From positions 1-53,734 of the forward strand of contig JAHHIE010000045.1 of assembly GCA_019358945.1 (NCBI GenBank): 53,734 bases of DNA, given 5' to 3'. Below the pieces are notes generated by a model. That model was not told the origin of the DNA. It did not search any database and worked only from the letters and a program-made list of their open reading frames with translations. Below, piece by piece: positions 50,898-53,734 of the stretch (position 1 is its first letter; every line of letters begins with the position of its first letter). Source of the DNA: Stenomitos rutilans HA7619-LM2 (lineage in GTDB: Bacteria; Cyanobacteriota; Cyanobacteriia; Leptolyngbyales; Leptolyngbyaceae). Both the position numbers and the translations under genes were made by a program.

Positions 50898-52748
50898 ATG
50901 ACTCACCAACTTCAACAGGACAGCCCCACCGCAGTGGTGGGCAAGCGCTACAAGCTCATCAGTCAATTAGGCATTGGCGGGTTTGGTCAGACGTTTCTGG
51001 CGCAAGATCTCCATTTGCCAGATTGCCCTCGCTGCGTCGTTAAGCGGCTGTTAGTGAAGACAAACGAGCCTAAAAATCTTCATACCGCGAGGCGATTGTT
51101 CAACACTGAAGCTAGAGTGCTCTATCAACTGGGCAATCACGACCAGATTCCCTCATTGTTCGCCCACTTTGAGGAGAATCAGGAATTTTACCTGGTTCAG
51201 GAGTTTGTCGAAGGCGAACCTATGACGCGGCAGATTGTCAAAGGCGAGCCGTGGGAAGAAACGCGGGTGATTACACTCTTGAAAGACATTCTGGAAGTGC
51301 TGGTCTTTGTCCATCAGCAGAACGTCATTCACCGAGATGTGAAGCCGTCTAACCTGATGCGTCGCCGACGGGATGGCAGGTTGGTGCTGATCGATTTTGG
51401 CGCGGTGAAGCGCGTTAGCGTTCAGGCGGCTGACCCCAATACGGATATAGCTGACTCTACGGTGTCGATCGGCACTCATGGCTACATTCCCAATGAGCAG
51501 CTTGCTGGAAAGCCCCGCTTTAGCAGTGACATCTATGCGGTGGGGCTGGCGGGCATTCAGGCTTTGACGGGCGTGCTGCCACGCGACTTGGGCGAAGATG
51601 CTCAAACCAGCGAGCTAGACTGGCGCGTGCATGCCCCGCAGGTTAGCCCTGAACTGGCTGTGATACTTGATCGCATGGTCTGCTACGATTTCCGCGATCG
51701 CTATCCCACGGCAGTAGAAGCCCTGGAAGCACTCCGGAGCATCGCTCCAGATGCCGCCGAGCAAGGGCAATCGACGGAGCTTGGGGCCGATTTGGCCTCG
51801 ACCGTCCTGCTTGATCCGTCTCAATCGCCGCTCATGACGTTAAAGCAGCCCAGTGCGACCTATGACTTTGTGCCGACAGACCCGAAAGATGAAACGCTAA
51901 CCTTATCTGGTCGCACAGCTTCTGAATCGTTCTTGAGAGCATCGGCACTGGCAGCAGCACCAGCACAGCCATCCTTCAGCGATCGACTACCTGCTTTTTT
52001 CCAGAAAGCCTCTCTTAAGCAATGGATGCTGCTATCTACCGCTGCGGTGGGACTGGTGTTTTTGGGCTTCAAAGTAAGCCCCATGTTGCGCATTCGCCAA
52101 CCAGCGACACCCCTGAGCGCGATTACCTACCCTACTCCCAAGCGATCGCCCCTTACCAGTCCCACACCGCTGACACCTGAGCAACAAGCGGCAACACTTT
52201 TAGAGCAGGCAAATCGTCAGCGCCAGCAGCGGCAGTATGCAGAAGCGTTAGCCAACTACGATAAGGTGATCAAGCTGAAGCCCAAGATGGCAAAGGCGTA
52301 CTGGGGGCGTTGCGATGCTCTGACTGGTCTGAAACGCCCCGATCAGGCGATCGTGGCCTGCAACGATGCCCTTGCGCTTAATCCCGACTATGCTGAAGCG
52401 ATGTGGAGCCAAGGGAAGGCGTTAAAGCTCCAAGAGCGATCACTTGAAGCACTCGGACTGTTTGAGCAAGCTACGTTGATTAAACCAAAGCTCATGGAAG
52501 CATGGGTCGATCGCGGTATCACCCTGCAAGAGTTTGGGCGTTCATCCGAAGCGATCGATGTACTCGACCAAGCGATCGCGCTTAACCGTAACTCTGCGGA
52601 AGCCTGGAGCACCAAAGGAGCGGCACTCTGGAACCTGGGACGATTTGACGAGGCGATCGCCGCTTTAGACAAAGCCTTGCAGATTCAACCAAAAGCCGAA
52701 GGTGCCCGTGCCCTACGGCAACAAGCCCGCGATCAGTTGGGCTATTAG
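50898..52748 (+). CDS. Ser/Thr protein kinase with C-terminal TPRs
   Basis: The 616-residue protein has a Hanks-type kinase domain (about 20-290). LGIGGFGQTFLAQD is the Gly-rich loop, VVKRLL the ATP-binding Lys, HRDVKPSN carries the catalytic Asp 147, and DFG starts at 166. GTHGYIPNEQ is the activation-segment end. Residues about 370-393 (QWMLLSTAAVGLVFLGFKV) form a single membrane helix. The extracytoplasmic part has four TPR motifs (AEALANYDKVIKLKPKMAKAYWGRCDAL and following). Such kinases are frequent in cyanobacteria and sense unknown signals through the TPRs. It is probably monocistronic. Confidence 0.94.
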   Translation: MTHQLQQDSPTAVVGKRYKLISQLGIGGFGQTFLAQDLHLPDCPRCVVKRLLVKTNEPKNLHTARRLFNTEARVLYQLGNHDQIPSLFAHFEENQEFYLVQEFVEGEPMTRQIVKGEPWEETRVITLLKDILEVLVFVHQQNVIHRDVKPSNLMRRRRDGRLVLIDFGAVKRVSVQAADPNTDIADSTVSIGTHGYIPNEQLAGKPRFSSDIYAVGLAGIQALTGVLPRDLGEDAQTSELDWRVHAPQVSPELAVILDRMVCYDFRDRYPTAVEALEALRSIAPDAAEQGQSTELGADLASTVLLDPSQSPLMTLKQPSATYDFVPTDPKDETLTLSGRTASESFLRASALAAAPAQPSFSDRLPAFFQKASLKQWMLLSTAAVGLVFLGFKVSPMLRIRQPATPLSAITYPTPKRSPLTSPTPLTPEQQAATLLEQANRQRQQRQYAEALANYDKVIKLKPKMAKAYWGRCDALTGLKRPDQAIVACNDALALNPDYAEAMWSQGKALKLQERSLEALGLFEQATLIKPKLMEAWVDRGITLQEFGRSSEAIDVLDQAIALNRNSAEAWSTKGAALWNLGRFDEAIAALDKALQIQPKAEGARALRQQARDQLGY

Positions 52749-52887
52749 TTGAATGTGATAGAAGGATACATTTACAAATCTAAAGAGTACAAATCAAAAG
52801 GTTCTGTGTCTCAAGAGTACTTCAACAGCTATACAGGCCGACTGCACTCTGTTGCAATCAACCTGCACGCTCTAGCACTGAACGCCT

Positions 52888-53433
52888 TTACTTCCCAGCA
52901 CCGACAGGGAACTTCACATTAGCAGGAGGCTGTTGATTATCTGTCTGTACGGCCTTACCTTCGATGAAGGAACGAAGCATCCACGCCATTTCTTCGTGTC
53001 CTTCCATCAACCCTGTAAGGAAGTCAGCCGTACCTTCGTCATGGAACTCTTCTGAACACTGATCGATGTGTTCGCGCAGGTTCCGAATGATCTGCTCGTG
53101 GTCATTCACCAGATTTGCGACCATTTCGTAAGAAGGCGGTACGTCACCTGTATGCTCACTGATCGAGCCATACTTCAAGAAGCCTTCTGCGGTACCAAGG
53201 GGATAATTGCCCAGAGCACGCACACGTTCTGCGATTGCATCAATCGTTTCGTTCAAAACTTCGTATTGCTCTTCCCAAATCTGGTGCAAGGAGCGAAACT
53301 CAGGCCCAGTGACATCCCAATGATACTTTTTGGTTTTGATCAATAGCAGGTTTGCATCCGCCAAGTCTTTGTTCAGCAGTTCAGAGACACCGCTGCGTTG
53401 CTCGTCCGTCAACCCAATATTTAGCTTCCGCAT
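52888..53433 (-). CDS. dps: Dps-type mini-ferritin
   Basis: The 181-residue protein binds iron and protects DNA from oxidative damage as a dodecamer. KYHWDVTGPEFRSLHQIWEEQYEVLNETIDAIAERVRALG contains the ferroxidase ligands of Dps (His in KYHW, Asp and Glu in the following helix). SYEMVANLVNDHEQIIRNLRE and FLTGLMEGHEEMAWMLRSF are the next helices. The short Gln-, Pro- and Lys-rich C-terminus may bind DNA. The start MRKLNIGLTDEQR is natural. It faces the incoming insertion sequence on the right. Confidence 0.93.
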   Translation of the reverse strand: MRKLNIGLTDEQRSGVSELLNKDLADANLLLIKTKKYHWDVTGPEFRSLHQIWEEQYEVLNETIDAIAERVRALGNYPLGTAEGFLKYGSISEHTGDVPPSYEMVANLVNDHEQIIRNLREHIDQCSEEFHDEGTADFLTGLMEGHEEMAWMLRSFIEGKAVQTDNQQPPANVKFPVGAGK

Positions 53434-53608
53434 TATTCTAGCTCCTGTTCAAGATCGTTTTTGGTCATCAGCTACAGTTGACCAGATTCACCGCGATCGG
53501 AGCATCAACCAGATGGAGGATTATTGCAGAGCAACCGTTACACCTTGGATAGAACAGAGTCTGCAAGACGTTACTGCCACTTGTCCATCAATCAACTCTA
53601 AATAACCT

Positions 53609-53734
53609 AGGACTTACGCAGTTGGGGCGTAGAAAGGTGACATAAGACTTGAGGAAATCGCTAGAGTGAAGGTATGAAAGACACCGTGACACGGCTGGAC
53701 TACTGCCAATATTTGCTAGTCAGCCAAATCAACT
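53609..53734 (+). mobile_element. Left end of an insertion sequence
   Basis: AGGACTTACGCAGTTGG at about 53609 resembles the GGACTTACGCA terminal repeat shared by several cyanobacterial insertion sequences. A transposase start follows 65 bp later. The right end is outside the window. Confidence 0.55.
53674..53734 (+). CDS. Transposase, N-terminal 20 residues
   Basis: MKDTVTRLDYCQYLLVSQIN opens the frame at ATG 53674 and runs off the window. I recognise this start from cyanobacterial transposases of the IS701/IS4 superfamily. Only the first 20 residues are visible; family certainty is limited. Confidence 0.5.
   Translation, partial: MKDTVTRLDYCQYLLVSQIN

Overview
The window is chromosomal DNA from a cyanobacterium. 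Supporting signs are the very frequent HIP1 octamer GCGATCGC, a tmRNA with a cyanobacterial-type tag, a CrtW-type carotenoid ketolase, kinase-TPR and SLH proteins of cyanobacterial build, and abundant short tandem intergenic repeats. The sequence alone does not fix the genus; a filamentous Leptolyngbya-like organism is plausible.

Layout. 1-5.2 kb: edge of an IS1595-like element, gatB, a small conserved ORF, a DUF362 protein, a short ORF and hisA. 5.5-7.7 kb: a large membrane alpha/beta hydrolase. 7.9-14.8 kb: a nitrogen-scavenging block of amiE, fmdB and fmdA (minus strand), an LRR protein, then ureD, ureA, a GNAT enzyme and ureB. No ureC follows. amiE has a textbook NtcA promoter, so amide and urea use probably answer to nitrogen limitation. 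15.0-16.1 kb: ssrA (tmRNA), then what appears to be the left end of a type V-K CRISPR-associated transposon, with a solitary repeat-spacer unit whose 17-nt spacer matches the 5' end of the adjacent ssrA at 16 of 17 positions, then a dead IS630 fragment. No cas12k, tnsB, tnsC or tniQ is present. 16.1-28.7 kb: murE, a glutaredoxin-like protein, cysH, an SDR, sbcD, DUF2283, vapBC, a membrane pentapeptide-repeat protein and valS. 29-36.6 kb: a VTT membrane protein, crtW, a GDSL hydrolase, a class D beta-lactamase, DUF485-actP and hicBA. 36.9-40 kb: a 1033-residue HTH-LRR-Roc-COR-TIR protein. 40.8-53.7 kb: a small conserved protein, Uma2, an SLH protein, an NCS2 purine permease, a double GT2 glycosyltransferase, GNAT, an M20 hydrolase, a Ser/Thr kinase with TPRs, Dps, and the start of another insertion sequence.

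Repeats are the second theme. Five intergenic regions hold a pair of 15-bp AAACCTCSGAGGTTT palindromes. In three of them the pair is followed at once by a degenerate array with an exact 21-bp period. GC- or CT-rich heptamer repeats typical of intergenic DNA also occur in frame inside murE, valS and the glutaredoxin-like gene. At least three MITE-like elements are present.

The strongest candidates for follow-up are the ssrA-homing CAST remnant, the palindrome-pair plus 21-bp array elements, and the NtcA-controlled amide/urea block.
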